The notes: generated from the sequence alone by a model not told the origin. Shown: positions 8,597-17,126, counted from the stretch's first letter. The stretch: DNA of 64,000 nt from Nitrososphaera sp. (GCF_013388945.1 NZ_JACAEH010000014.1:1-64000); one strand, 5' to 3'. Numbers and translations: made by a program.

Positions 8597-9088
8597 TCAA
8601 CCGTGCCTGCGCCTTCTCAGTATGACTATCGCCCCAACCGTGGCAGCCGCCGCGGCGCCTATGCCCGGAAAGAGGTAGTCGGCAGGCCCCGGCACGTTGA
8701 GGAAAAACGTGAAGGTGAGCACCTCGCCGCTGTAGGCATAGTCGCGCAGGTCGACAAAGAGCGCGTACCTGCCCGGCTCTGCAAACGTGTAGGTGTAGTT
8801 GTAGTGCCCCGAAGGCACGACGAGCGGGCCTGCGCGCTCTAGCGCGTGGTTGTCCTTTTCTATCCTTATCTGTATTGGCACGTCAAGCAGGTCGTCGCCG
8901 TTTACCCCGGCTATCCTGAGCATTATGTTTGCAGGCTGGCCTGCCTGAGGCGGGCTGGGCGCAGTCGCTATCTCAAAGTCATAGTTGCCGATGCGCTGCC
9001 GCGTGACCTGACCTGTAAGCGGGTCTGCAAAGGCCTGCTGCCATGAGATCAAAAGAGCTATTGTGATTGCTAAAAATGCCAGCCTCAA
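8597..9088 (-). CDS. Small exported beta-sandwich protein with C-terminal anchor
   Basis: 163 residues starting at TTG 9088. Signal peptide (about 1-21, ending QQAFAD), then a beta-sandwich ending YTYTFAEPGRYALFVDLRDY, then a hydrophobic helix (PGIGAAAAATVGAIVI) and RRRRHG, giving an outside-facing, C-terminally anchored topology. The closing motif F.EPGRYALFV parallels FEESGDYKVTV in the 7950 gene. It follows the winged-helix gene at 9097 by 8 nt and is probably co-transcribed with it. Function unknown. Confidence 0.65.
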   Translation of the reverse strand: MRLAFLAITIALLISWQQAFADPLTGQVTRQRIGNYDFEIATAPSPPQAGQPANIMLRIAGVNGDDLLDVPIQIRIEKDNHALERAGPLVVPSGHYNYTYTFAEPGRYALFVDLRDYAYSGEVLTFTFFLNVPGPADYLFPGIGAAAAATVGAIVILRRRRHG

Positions 9089-9096
9089 CGTGCATC

Positions 9097-9606
9097 CTAC
9101 AGCTCGTCGAGCATTTCAACGTAATTGTCGACGACCCTGTCTGCGTATGTCGCCCTGTATTTTGCAAGCACGTCTGCCACAAGGTCGCGGTTTGCAAGGC
9201 TGTACAGCTGGTACTCACCGTACCTGACGCGCACGATCCCGGCCTCCTTCAGCCGCTTCAGGTGCGACGACACGGTTGACGGCGCCTTGCCCGTGTGGTC
9301 AACAAGCTCGGCAAAGGTGCACGAGTCGTTTGCAAGTATGAACGAGATTATCTCGCGCACCGGCCCGTGTCTCACGAACCCGAGCACGTGCGACTCGCCT
9401 TCGGGAACGTTGAGCGGGTAGTAGCGCGTCGCGCCAGACTGCCTGTCCACCCGCACCATGCTCGACTTTTCAAGGGCCGACAGGTGGTAGGTGAGCACGC
9501 CGTTTGCAAGTCCCGTCAGCCGCAAGAGCTCCCGGTAGCGTATGCCCGGCTCCTTTGCGATGTACGCAAGGAGCAGGTCAGGCGTGTCCAGCTGCGAGAC
9601 TTCCAT
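9097..9606 (-). CDS. Transcriptional regulator with two tandem winged-helix domains
   Basis: 169 residues from ATG 9606, which overlaps the stop of the membrane gene upstream. Two ArsR/MarR-like winged helices follow each other: residues ~8-62 (PGIRYRELLRLTGLANGVLTYHL) and ~80-150 (CTFAELVDHTGKAPSTVSSH, then VRYGEYQLYSLAN as the wing). No metal-site cysteines are present. It sits inside the copper/envelope block and is the most likely reader of the 10-3-10 palindromes at 8484 and 11546; that link is inferred from position only. Confidence 0.78.
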   Translation of the reverse strand: MEVSQLDTPDLLLAYIAKEPGIRYRELLRLTGLANGVLTYHLSALEKSSMVRVDRQSGATRYYPLNVPEGESHVLGFVRHGPVREIISFILANDSCTFAELVDHTGKAPSTVSSHLKRLKEAGIVRVRYGEYQLYSLANRDLVADVLAKYRATYADRVVDNYVEMLDEL

Positions 9607-10007
9607 CACTTGTTCACCTTGAGCACTCCAAGCCCGAACATCATGAGCATGACAAGCGTGATGATGTGCGACGCCTCGATGTTGATGGCAGGGACATAGA
9701 ATGGAAGCGGTATCGCCGCTGCCTGAAGCAGGTAGAACAGCTCCGCCACGCCGAGAGCGATGAAGCCGATGGTCATAAAAAGCGTCCTTGCGCCGCCGGC
9801 CCTGCTGTACGCCGTCAGCGAGACTATGCTCAGAAACGCGGCGATGGCAACGGCTGCAATGTGGAGAATGATATGGTAGACCATCGACGGGTGGGTGACG
9901 TGCGGCAGGGTCAAGGGTGCTATTATCCCGACCACGACTGCGGCAACTAGGCCGAAAAGCAGCGGCTTGCTAGCTGTTTGCTGGGCAGGCCTGGTACCCG
10001 TCTGCAT
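9606..10007 (-). CDS. Four-helix membrane protein
   Basis: 133 residues from ATG 10007; a TTG two codons upstream is possible. Four hydrophobic helices (PLLFGLVAAVVVGIIAPLTL; YHIILHIAAVAIAAFLSIVS; TLFMTIGFIALGVAELFYLL; IITLVMLMMFGLGVLKV) carry two His and a Glu in or near the membrane. The coding end overlaps the regulator gene. A TATA-like TTTATTAG (minus strand) lies about 28 nt upstream. Unknown function, probably linked to the metal/envelope operon. Confidence 0.65.
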   Translation of the reverse strand: MQTGTRPAQQTASKPLLFGLVAAVVVGIIAPLTLPHVTHPSMVYHIILHIAAVAIAAFLSIVSLTAYSRAGGARTLFMTIGFIALGVAELFYLLQAAAIPLPFYVPAINIEASHIITLVMLMMFGLGVLKVNK

Positions 10008-10082
10008 CCACAAGTAACTTGGTAGTTTTCAACTAATAAACCGAATGGTACAAAGCCAGAACTAGAAAAAAGTGAATGAGGG

Positions 10083-10865
10083 CTACTGTCCGTCGCCCTT
10101 CCTTTTCAGGCTCCGCCAGCCAAACACGCCTGCCGCCGCTGCAAGCGGCAGCCCTATGAGCAGTCCGTACGCAGGTCCGGACGCCTTTGACCCGGTTTGC
10201 GGAACATCGGTCCCGACTGCCACCTGCTGGATTGCGGATCCTGATTCAGTTCCGATGCGCGTTACGTCGTTGTTCCTCTTGGGAAACAGGATGTCGTTTA
10301 CGTCTTCGGTGCAGCCAAAGCTTCCGGTCCATCCGGGGCTGTTGAACTTGGTCGTGTCGCCGTCGGCAGACTTGCAGAATATGGTCGAGTCTATGGGCAC
10401 CGTCCCTTCTCCGAAATAGTTTATCGTTCCGTAGACGCGGTAGCCGTAGATGCCCTCTTTCTGCACCTGCCTTGCGACGTAATGGCCCGGTTCGCCAAAC
10501 ACCCCGCCGACGGTGACGCCTTTTACCACCTCGTCTGCCCTTTCAGCCGAGCTTGCCCTGTTAAACGACCTGATGTCCTTGAAGTAGTACTTGTCTGCCT
10601 TCAGGCTTGCGCCAGATACAGGCAGGCTCGTCGCGGCGTCGCTGATTCTAACCTCCATGTTGTGCTTGCCGTCGTGCACTCCGGGCTTTGCCCCGAAGGT
10701 CGGCTCGCTTGTGTGGCCCAGGACTAGCTGGATCTCGTGGCCTGCCGCAGGTCCGTCCGGCACCGCCAGCGTCGTGTGCGCGTGCGCAAACGCAGGCTGC
10801 AGGATGGCTGCATAGCCCGAGACGAGCGCGATCGATAGGATGGCCGCCATGATTGCTTTTGTCAT
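10083..10865 (-). CDS. Exported protein with C-terminal membrane anchor
   Basis: 260 residues from ATG 10865, preceded by GAGGAG as a ribosome-binding site overlapping the stop of the upstream gene; a GTG at 10874 is an alternative start. Signal peptide to about residue 29 (LQPAFAHAHTT), so the mature protein begins His-Ala-His. The extracellular domain contains two cysteines (IFCKSADGD, FGCTEDVND) that may form a disulfide. A C-terminal helix (YGLLIGLPLAAAAGVFGW) ends in RSLKRKGDGQ. Probable copper-related envelope protein by context only. Confidence 0.65.
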   Translation of the reverse strand: MTKAIMAAILSIALVSGYAAILQPAFAHAHTTLAVPDGPAAGHEIQLVLGHTSEPTFGAKPGVHDGKHNMEVRISDAATSLPVSGASLKADKYYFKDIRSFNRASSAERADEVVKGVTVGGVFGEPGHYVARQVQKEGIYGYRVYGTINYFGEGTVPIDSTIFCKSADGDTTKFNSPGWTGSFGCTEDVNDILFPKRNNDVTRIGTESGSAIQQVAVGTDVPQTGSKASGPAYGLLIGLPLAAAAGVFGWRSLKRKGDGQ

Positions 10866-10870
10866 TTCTC

Positions 10871-11509
10871 TCACTCCTCGTGGACGAACCCGAGCCCGTC
10901 GTTGTCCGGGTTTTCATCGTTCAGGTCAAACACAGGGTTTCCGTGCTCCAGGTCTGCAGGCAATTTCATTTCGTCGTAGGGCGCGCTTGACATGCTGCCA
11001 AGTACGCGCTGGACGTTGATGTCTGCCGCGTCGCCGGGGCCAAAGCTGACGCTTTCGCCGGACAGGTTGACAAGCGCCACGTCGGTTATCTTGGGCGCTC
11101 CGCCGTTGAGCGGGTCTGGCATGTGCGCGTGGTACACGCAGCTGTCAGCCGTCGACGCGTGCAATATGTAGTACAGCGGCATCTTGTCCACGTATGTTCC
11201 ATGTGCGCTCTCGTCGACGTGTCCTGCGATCACAGTCACATACGGGACGTGGGTATCAGGGTCGCACGGCGCCCTCATGAGAAAGTGTCCCGACACAAAG
11301 TTCGGGCTTGCGTCGTACAGCGGAAGGACCCCGCCTGCAGGCAGCGTCAGGCCGTCGAGCCTGACGTGCGTGTTGTCCGGGATCGTATTTCCGGACACGC
11401 CTGCCTCGAAGCTGTGGCTTGCAAAAACGGTCCCGCCGTATACGGCGCCAATGGCAGCCAGGCCTGCGGCAATCAGCAAAAGCCGCAGGTGCTTTGCATT
11501 ATCAGTCAT
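10871..11509 (-). CDS. Exported or membrane-anchored protein with His/Cys-containing domain
   Basis: 212 residues. An N-terminal hydrophobic segment (LRLLLIAAGLAAIGAVYGG) acts as signal or anchor. The domain after it holds APCDPDTHVPYVTVIAGHVD and ADSCVYHAHMPDP, that is, two cysteines and several histidines that could bind copper. The acidic C-terminus (DLNDENPDNDGLGFVHEE) has no anchor. First gene of a run that continues into the 10083-10865 gene. Its promoter carries the perfect 23-bp palindrome at 11546-11568. Confidence 0.65.
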   Translation of the reverse strand: MTDNAKHLRLLLIAAGLAAIGAVYGGTVFASHSFEAGVSGNTIPDNTHVRLDGLTLPAGGVLPLYDASPNFVSGHFLMRAPCDPDTHVPYVTVIAGHVDESAHGTYVDKMPLYYILHASTADSCVYHAHMPDPLNGGAPKITDVALVNLSGESVSFGPGDAADINVQRVLGSMSSAPYDEMKLPADLEHGNPVFDLNDENPDNDGLGFVHEE

Positions 11510-11545
11510 TGCAATTTTTTCTTTCTTGTTTTGAAATAAGCGGTT

Positions 11546-11568
11546 TGGTTCATTCGTAGAATGAACCA
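11546..11568. promoter_or_regulatory. 23-bp perfect palindromic operator, copy 2
   Basis: Perfect 10-bp arms (TGGTTCATTC and GAATGAACCA) around GTA. Its near edge lies 37 bp upstream of the ATG at 11509, immediately upstream of a TATA-like TTATTTC (minus strand). The same geometry is seen for the copy at 8484, which makes a shared regulator likely. Confidence 0.7.
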
Positions 11569-11589
11569 GAGCTTGTAGCCGGTAAGAAC

Positions 11590-14475
11590 CTAGCCCAGCT
11601 TTGACGCTTCGCGCACGTTGCGCCTAAGGTCGGTAGCGCTTTTTGCATACAACAACCCCGCAATGATGATGCCCGCGGCGATGCCAGGGCCGGCATAGTC
11701 GGCAAGTGGCAGGTTCATCTCGGCTTGCTGCTCCGGCTCCGGCTCCTCTGGACCGGGCTGCTGCGTCGGCGGCTTGGCAGTCACCACTATCTTGCCAATC
11801 TTGGCCCCTTGCTGCTCGGCTATCCAGATGTTGCCCAAGTCGTCAGAAAGGATGTACTGCACAAACGAGCCGGGCGTAGGTATCTTGACCTCCGTGCCCT
11901 GGCCGGTCCGCGGGTCGAGCACGGCTATCCTGTCTATCTCGTGCTGGGCGTACCAGAGGTTGCCGAACCTGTCCTTTGCCATTCCAAACGGCAGCCCGCC
12001 GTCGTTGACCGAAGGATACTCCCTGAAAGTCTCAAAGAGCGGGTTGAACGCGGTCACGGTGTGGCCCGTGTGCTCTGAAATGAAAAGCGTGTTGCTGTCA
12101 GGGTCCGGGAAGACGACTGTCGGCTCGTCCAGCTTGTTGCTACCCGGCGGCGCGTACTCTGTGACTGCGCCGGTCTTGGTGTCTATCATCGCTATCCTGT
12201 CACTGCCAGACTCTGCGACCCACACGTTGCCGTTTCTGTCAAGCGAGACTGCAACCGGTATCGAGCCGGCCGTCGGCAGGTCAACGTAGGTAAACTGCTC
12301 TGTCGAAGGGTCGAACCTGAATACCCTGTTCAGCTGCACGACAGGCATCCAGAGATTCCCGTCTCCGTCCATGACAAGCCCCGAGACTATGCCCTTTTGC
12401 GGAAGCTGGAAGTTCTTGTTGGCCCTTGTGTCCGGGTCGTACACGCCAAGTATCCCCGTCGGGTCGATGTACCACAGCATGCCGTTTCCGTCAAGCGCCA
12501 TCTGCGTGATGATTGCCGCGCCCTGCACTTCATGCAGCGTGTAATTTCCGGTCGCCATGTCCAGCTGCCAGATCTTGCCCGTCGTGCTTCCCTGGACAGG
12601 CAGCGAGTCTCCAACCCATATCGAGTTGCGCTCCCCGTCAAGCACAGGGAACAGCGGCAGGCTGCGCGACGCCGGTATCCTGTACTCTGTGAGCTCAAAT
12701 GCAAGGTCCGAGACCGCCGGTCCCACGTCTAGGTCGATGCTTGCGACAATGTTTGTCGACTCGGGCCTCACGCCTTCCACCACCACGCTCCAGGTGCCGG
12801 CGATGCCAAACGCGGCCTCTGCGGTGTAGACGCCCTCTGACTTTTTGGCAGTCTCTACTGTTATAGGCCCTATGCCCCTTTCGACGTTTGTCATCTTTAC
12901 CGACGCAGACTCGATGCCTGATGCCGGCTTGCCGTCCAGGTCAAAGAACGACAGCGTGAACGTGTTCTGGCCCACCGCGTAGGGCTTGACTGCAAGGTCT
13001 ATCCTGCCGGCAGACGTTATCAGGGTCTGCACGTAGCCGCGGTCCGCAGGCGCCTGCGCAAACGCACTCTGCGTGTCGTCCTTGGCGTACTGCGGGAACT
13101 CGCCTTCGGGCAGCGCGCCGTTTGCCATGAGAGAGACCATAAGCAGGAGCGCTATCCCGGCCTCGGCCTCGGCCTTGAGCGTCCTGCCGTACCTGCCCAC
13201 GCCGGTGTGCTGTATTGACTGGCCGCCGGCCATAGCCGCCACTGCCTTTTTCTGGACGACTGCCTGCGAGTAGGCGCCCATGCCGACCATCACGCCTGCA
13301 AGCGCCAGCTTGATAATCAGCACCCTGCCGTAGGTGGACGCAAGGGTGAGCGACAGGTTGTCCTCTATCATGAAAAGCAGGAGCGGGCCGGTGATTACAG
13401 ACAGTCCCAGGATTGTCACGACGACTGTCGAAAAGCGCGGGATGAGTATTGATATGGCTGCAGGCCTTGCCCTCTCGTCTGACAGCGCAAGCAGGCGCGG
13501 GACTACAACGAATCCCATGAGCACCACCCCGCCTATCCAGATGCTTGCAGCCGCGTTGTGGAAAAAGTCAAGCAGGATTGCGGCTGTCTGCCCTGTTGCC
13601 GCGCCGTGCGAGATGAGGCTGGACGTGACGAGCACCGCAAGTCCCATGACGAGGATTGCAATCATCTCTGCCCGCGACGGGATTGCGCCTTCGCGCGCCA
13701 TCTTGCGCTGCACAAAGACTGCGATTATCATGAGAATCGACGACTCTATCATGCGCGTCGTCCAGATCGTGCCGAACTTTGTCGCTATGGCGTCGCCGAT
13801 GCTTGCGTTTATCTCGTACGCCTGCACCGATATCATCGCCGCGTTCGATGCAAGGACAAGCCCGGTGCCGATGATCACGAGCCCAAGCATCTTGCGGTCT
13901 ATTTCATGGCGCCTTGCCGCTACTGCGTTTGCAAGCCAAGGCACCTTTTCAAGCGGCTTCCACAGCCAGAGCGTGCCAAACGCAGCGCCGACCACTATAA
14001 TCTGCCCTACCATGCCGGGGAACCTCGACGCGGACTCTTCCGGCGACAGCACGTCTGATTGCGGCGCAGAAGGACTGTCTGTTTCGACGGGTGCAACACC
14101 GATGCCAAACGTGAAGGCGTTGTCAACCACGTGGCCGTCGACTGCAGAGAGCACACGCGTCGTGACTGTGTAGACGCCCTCCGGAAGGTTTGGCTGGAGC
14201 GAGACGCGAAGCGAGGCCGTGTCGCCGTCGGCATAGCCGGGATCGTTCCTGTCGACCCTCGAGCCGTCCGGACCGAGCACCGCTATCTTGCTGTAGTCTA
14301 TCTCTATCGCCTCGCTGAAATGCACCGTCACTTCCGGAGGAGTGGACGAGACACTTGCAAAAGGCCGCGGGTCTGAACCGGTCAGGATGGGATGTGCAGA
14401 CGCCTGCTGCACGTTTACAATCAAAAGCGCCGCCACTGCTACCATTACTGGGACGTACAGCAGCCGGCGGCCCAT
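11590..14475 (-). CDS. CopC-CopD fusion with extracellular beta-propeller (copper handling)
   Basis: 961 residues from the ATG at 14475. A signal peptide ends QQASA, leaving His28 as the first residue of a CopC domain (HPILTGSDPRPFASVSSTPP; second conserved His in DGHVVDNAFTFGIG), as in proteins binding Cu(II) through the N-terminal His. A CopD-like multi-helix region (~165-440) follows. About 300 residues then look like a Vgb/SMP-30-type beta-propeller with repeated DGNLWMPV, NGNVWVAESGSDRIAMID and LGNIWIAEQQGAKIG blades. A Pro/Glu-rich linker and one helix close the protein. CopC and CopD act in copper uptake or tolerance; the propeller is an unusual addition. Divergent from the 14580 gene. 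Confidence 0.85.
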   Translation of the reverse strand: MGRRLLYVPVMVAVAALLIVNVQQASAHPILTGSDPRPFASVSSTPPEVTVHFSEAIEIDYSKIAVLGPDGSRVDRNDPGYADGDTASLRVSLQPNLPEGVYTVTTRVLSAVDGHVVDNAFTFGIGVAPVETDSPSAPQSDVLSPEESASRFPGMVGQIIVVGAAFGTLWLWKPLEKVPWLANAVAARRHEIDRKMLGLVIIGTGLVLASNAAMISVQAYEINASIGDAIATKFGTIWTTRMIESSILMIIAVFVQRKMAREGAIPSRAEMIAILVMGLAVLVTSSLISHGAATGQTAAILLDFFHNAAASIWIGGVVLMGFVVVPRLLALSDERARPAAISILIPRFSTVVVTILGLSVITGPLLLFMIEDNLSLTLASTYGRVLIIKLALAGVMVGMGAYSQAVVQKKAVAAMAGGQSIQHTGVGRYGRTLKAEAEAGIALLLMVSLMANGALPEGEFPQYAKDDTQSAFAQAPADRGYVQTLITSAGRIDLAVKPYAVGQNTFTLSFFDLDGKPASGIESASVKMTNVERGIGPITVETAKKSEGVYTAEAAFGIAGTWSVVVEGVRPESTNIVASIDLDVGPAVSDLAFELTEYRIPASRSLPLFPVLDGERNSIWVGDSLPVQGSTTGKIWQLDMATGNYTLHEVQGAAIITQMALDGNGMLWYIDPTGILGVYDPDTRANKNFQLPQKGIVSGLVMDGDGNLWMPVVQLNRVFRFDPSTEQFTYVDLPTAGSIPVAVSLDRNGNVWVAESGSDRIAMIDTKTGAVTEYAPPGSNKLDEPTVVFPDPDSNTLFISEHTGHTVTAFNPLFETFREYPSVNDGGLPFGMAKDRFGNLWYAQHEIDRIAVLDPRTGQGTEVKIPTPGSFVQYILSDDLGNIWIAEQQGAKIGKIVVTAKPPTQQPGPEEPEPEQQAEMNLPLADYAGPGIAAGIIIAGLLYAKSATDLRRNVREASKLG

Positions 14476-14579
14476 GGAAGAAATTACGCGCCGGCGTATA
14501 TTTGACTCTTGCTTGTTTTGTGGTACAAACCCCGAACCAGACTCAAAGATTATAAGCATTGCAAATCAAGTTTTTACAG

Positions 14580-15254
14580 ATGAAAAAGGCAGCCCTTGCG
14601 CTTGCACTCGCACTGCCGCTTTTGCTTTTTGCCTTCAAGCCCGCATTTGCGCACAACGAGGCGGAGGTGGGCGACATCAGGATTGTCGGAGGCTGGGGAA
14701 TAGAGCCGCCGCTCATAGGCCAGCTCAACACGATAGTGATTCAGGTCACGAGCATTTCGACCGGCGACCCTGTCACGAACGCGTTTGCAAATGCAAACGT
14801 GGTCGTGAAGAAGGGAGGCGTGCAGAAAGCGCTGGAACTTACTCCGGCAGAGGAGGCCGGCTGGTACGAGGCAGAGATCATCCCGACGCAGCTCGGGCAG
14901 TATGCCATAGCGTTTTCAGGCCGCATAGGCACGCAGCAGGTGAACACCCAGATAGAGCTTGAAGACGTCGATGACACAAAGAGGCTGAACTTCCCAGAGG
15001 GCGGAGACTCGAACCAGGGCATCCCGGAAGACTTTGTTGACCAGATGCGCCAGGTCATAACCGGCCTGACCGTCCAGGTCGAAAACGCCAACACCTCGGC
15101 GCAGAATGCAAGCGACGCGGCTGCAAGCGCGGCCCAGTCTGCAGGCGAAACAAGGTCGGCGGCCGACAGGGCGTACCTGGTCGGCCTGGTTGGCATAGGC
15201 GTCGGCGTGGCAGGAATCGCCATTGCCGCAGTAGCGCTTTCGAAAAAAGCCTAG
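14580..15254 (+). CDS. Exported Ig-like protein with coiled coil and C-terminal anchor
   Basis: 224 residues from ATG 14580; TATA-like ATTATAAG lies about 27 nt upstream, favouring this over the in-frame TTG at 14559. Signal peptide (ALALALPLLLFAFKPAFAHN), then a beta-sandwich related to CopC/YtkA-like domains (GWYEAEIIPTQLGQYAIAF), then an Ala/Ser-rich helical stretch (~165-195, QNASDAAASAAQSAGETRSA) and one C-terminal helix ending LSKKA. It shares a divergent promoter with the CopC-CopD fusion, so a partner role in copper handling is plausible. Confidence 0.7.
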   Translation: MKKAALALALALPLLLFAFKPAFAHNEAEVGDIRIVGGWGIEPPLIGQLNTIVIQVTSISTGDPVTNAFANANVVVKKGGVQKALELTPAEEAGWYEAEIIPTQLGQYAIAFSGRIGTQQVNTQIELEDVDDTKRLNFPEGGDSNQGIPEDFVDQMRQVITGLTVQVENANTSAQNASDAAASAAQSAGETRSAADRAYLVGLVGIGVGVAGIAIAAVALSKKA

Positions 15255-15748
15255 AGCTTTTTCATCCTTGCAACCGCTATTGCGCCTGCAGTCACGGCTA
15301 CTGCCGAGAGCGCGCCGGCCGGGAACTCGGGCGTCACGTTGACTGGGAACTCGGCGGTCTCTGGCGTTATCGGGATGAACTGTATGCCCGTCATCTCTAC
15401 GGTTATCGTGTAGTCGCCGTTTCCTTCGAACTTGTACGGGATTGTGACCACGCCCTCAGCGGTGTGCAGGGTGGGCTGGTTGACCTGGCCTGCCGCGCTG
15501 AACACCTCGTTTCCGCTGCTGTCAGCAATCTTGACATCGTAGTCGATATGCTCCTGGACAGTCTGCGAGCCGGGTTGCAGGAACGAGACTTTGATCTGCG
15601 CCTGCGCGTCCTGGCCCCACTGTGGGTCTACCTCGATATCAAGCGATCCGCCACTTGACGGCTGGTTCATTCCCTGCGCAAACGCGGGCTGCAAAAACGC
15701 GGCCGGCACAAGGGCGGCCGCCAAAAGAGCAAGCATGTATCCCTTCAT
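15251..15748 (-). CDS. PEFG-type surface protein, small beta-sandwich
   Basis: 165 residues from ATG 15748. Signal peptide (MLALLAAALVPAAFLQPAFA), a single beta-sandwich (YKFEGNGDYTITVEMTGI), then the sorting-type tail TPEFPAGALSAVAVTAGAIA followed by VARMKKL. Pro-Glu-Phe followed by a hydrophobic helix and basic residues is the PEFG-CTERM pattern of thaumarchaeal exported proteins, with Pro in place of Gly. It converges with the 14580 gene (4-bp overlap) and lies downstream of the 15780 gene. Confidence 0.72.
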   Translation of the reverse strand: MKGYMLALLAAALVPAAFLQPAFAQGMNQPSSGGSLDIEVDPQWGQDAQAQIKVSFLQPGSQTVQEHIDYDVKIADSSGNEVFSAAGQVNQPTLHTAEGVVTIPYKFEGNGDYTITVEMTGIQFIPITPETAEFPVNVTPEFPAGALSAVAVTAGAIAVARMKKL

Positions 15749-15779
15749 CAATGAAAGGTGTGCATTGAAGGTAAATAAG

Positions 15780-16223
15780 TTATCTGGAGAGTTTCTTTCG
15801 CAATGCGAAAATCGACGCAAGTGCGCCGGGCAGCACCCAGGCGACCTGGAACTCGGGCGTGACCTGCACGGGGAACGAGGCACCCTCGCCGAGGCCGTCA
15901 ATGTTGTCGACTATGATGGTATAGGGCCCGGCCACGCTGAACGCGACTTGTTGTGTATTTGAAGTCTGATCCGTCCTCTCCAGCACCGTGTTGCCGGCCT
16001 GCGCTATTGCAAAGTCATAGACCACGTCCTCGACCTCCTTGCCTGTCTCCGGCTCTATGAAGCGGATCTCAAACGTGTTTTCGGCGCCAATGTCAGCTGG
16101 CGTCCACCCTATCTCCACCAGAAAAGTGCTCTGGTCGCTTGGCGCTTCCAGCATTATCTGTTCCTGCGCAAAAGCCTGCAGAGGAACAAGGAGCAAAAGT
16201 ACCGTCAGTATTGCCTTGAGCAA
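15780..16223 (-). CDS. PEF-type surface protein, small beta-sandwich
   Basis: 147 residues starting at TTG 16223; no ATG is available. Signal peptide (LKAILTVLLLLVPLQAFAQE), one beta-sandwich (FSVAGPYTIIVDNIDGLGEG) and the tail TPEFQVAWVLPGALASIFAL with final RKKLSR, a PEFG-CTERM variant with Gln in place of Gly. Clearly the same fold and layout as the 15251 gene. It is 27 nt downstream of the blue-copper gene and 31 nt upstream of the next, so the three are probably one operon. Confidence 0.7.
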   Translation of the reverse strand: MLKAILTVLLLLVPLQAFAQEQIMLEAPSDQSTFLVEIGWTPADIGAENTFEIRFIEPETGKEVEDVVYDFAIAQAGNTVLERTDQTSNTQQVAFSVAGPYTIIVDNIDGLGEGASFPVQVTPEFQVAWVLPGALASIFALRKKLSR

Positions 16224-16250
16224 GATGAAAAAGGAAAAGAGAGGGAAGGC

Positions 16251-17045
16251 TTAGAACCTTCCGAGGCCGAACAGGTTACCCTTGAAGCGGGCAACACCTA
16301 TGACAGCCACGAGCGAGACTGCAAGCACCAGGGCGGCTATCACGCCAAACTCCGGAACCACGGTTGCGCCCGTTATCTCCACCGATCCGCTGTCTGGGAC
16401 AGTGACGCTGATAGTCGTCGACTGGTCGTCTTCGTTCACCACTTCAGCCGCCGCTCCGTCCACCATCAAGCTGCCGCTTACCATGCTCTTTGGCAAGGTT
16501 ACTTCCGCAGCGCCCGGACCGTCGAATGTCAGGGTCACCGATTCGCCTGCTGCTATCTCTGCAGCTGTTATCGAGTTGTCAGCAGACGTTGAAGTCACCT
16601 CGTAGCTGTTGCCGCCAAGCTCTGCTGTGGCAGTGCTTGTTGTTGGCTCGTCGCCTCCGCCACCAGCGCCCACTACTACTGTGCCAACCATTGCTGGGTG
16701 CAAGCTGCAGTAGTATTCATATTCGCCTTCCTCAGTAGCAGTCCATTCCTGTGTCTTGTTCGGACCTATAATCTCGTCACCGTCTCCACCGAAGAGTCCA
16801 GAGGGCCCGTCATCGAGGTTGCCTGAAACCACTGTGTGGAAGGTACTGTCCTTGTTTGTCCAGACTATGGTGTCGCCCACGTTAGCATTTACAGGGTTGG
16901 GCGAAAACGCATCGGTTGTCTTGTTAGTCGCTCCGGGAACTATGTCCACGTTGATTGTTGCTGCAAAAGCCGCCGGCGCAGGCAGCGAAATAACCGCTGC
17001 CAGAACAGCCGCCAGGCCCACAGCAAGAGCCATGCTCGACTTCAT
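16251..17045 (-). CDS. Plastocyanin-like blue-copper protein with PEFG-CTERM anchor
   Basis: 264 residues. After the signal peptide (to ~28) comes a cupredoxin domain with ligands visible as His70 (STFHTVV), Cys113, His116 and Met119 (YYCSLHPAMVG; the C-x2-H-x2-M spacing of pseudoazurin and amicyanin). A second beta domain (~130-225) precedes the canonical VVPEFGVIAALVLAVSLVAV sorting helix. Such proteins are thought to carry electrons outside the membrane in ammonia-oxidising archaea, which use copper instead of haem c. A TATA-like TTTAATG lies ~25 nt upstream; divergent from the 17127 gene. Confidence 0.88.
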   Translation of the reverse strand: MKSSMALAVGLAAVLAAVISLPAPAAFAATINVDIVPGATNKTTDAFSPNPVNANVGDTIVWTNKDSTFHTVVSGNLDDGPSGLFGGDGDEIIGPNKTQEWTATEEGEYEYYCSLHPAMVGTVVVGAGGGGDEPTTSTATAELGGNSYEVTSTSADNSITAAEIAAGESVTLTFDGPGAAEVTLPKSMVSGSLMVDGAAAEVVNEDDQSTTISVTVPDSGSVEITGATVVPEFGVIAALVLAVSLVAVIGVARFKGNLFGLGRF

Positions 17046-17126
17046 TGTTTGAAAAACACATTTAGTGACATTAAACTGTTTTGGATGCTCTAAGTAGGCT
17101 TTTTAACAGTGAGAAAAGATCTGTAA

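Noticed and set aside
13334-14173. Open frame antisense to the CopC-CopD fusion
   Set aside because: Ser/Thr/Pro-rich shadow translation of a membrane-protein gene; no start signals or family features.
14521-14539. TGGTAC...GAACCA between the CopC-CopD fusion and the 14580 gene as a third copy of the 23-bp operator
   Set aside because: Only short outer arms match, and total length is 19 rather than 23 bp, so helical phasing differs. Left as a possible weak site only.
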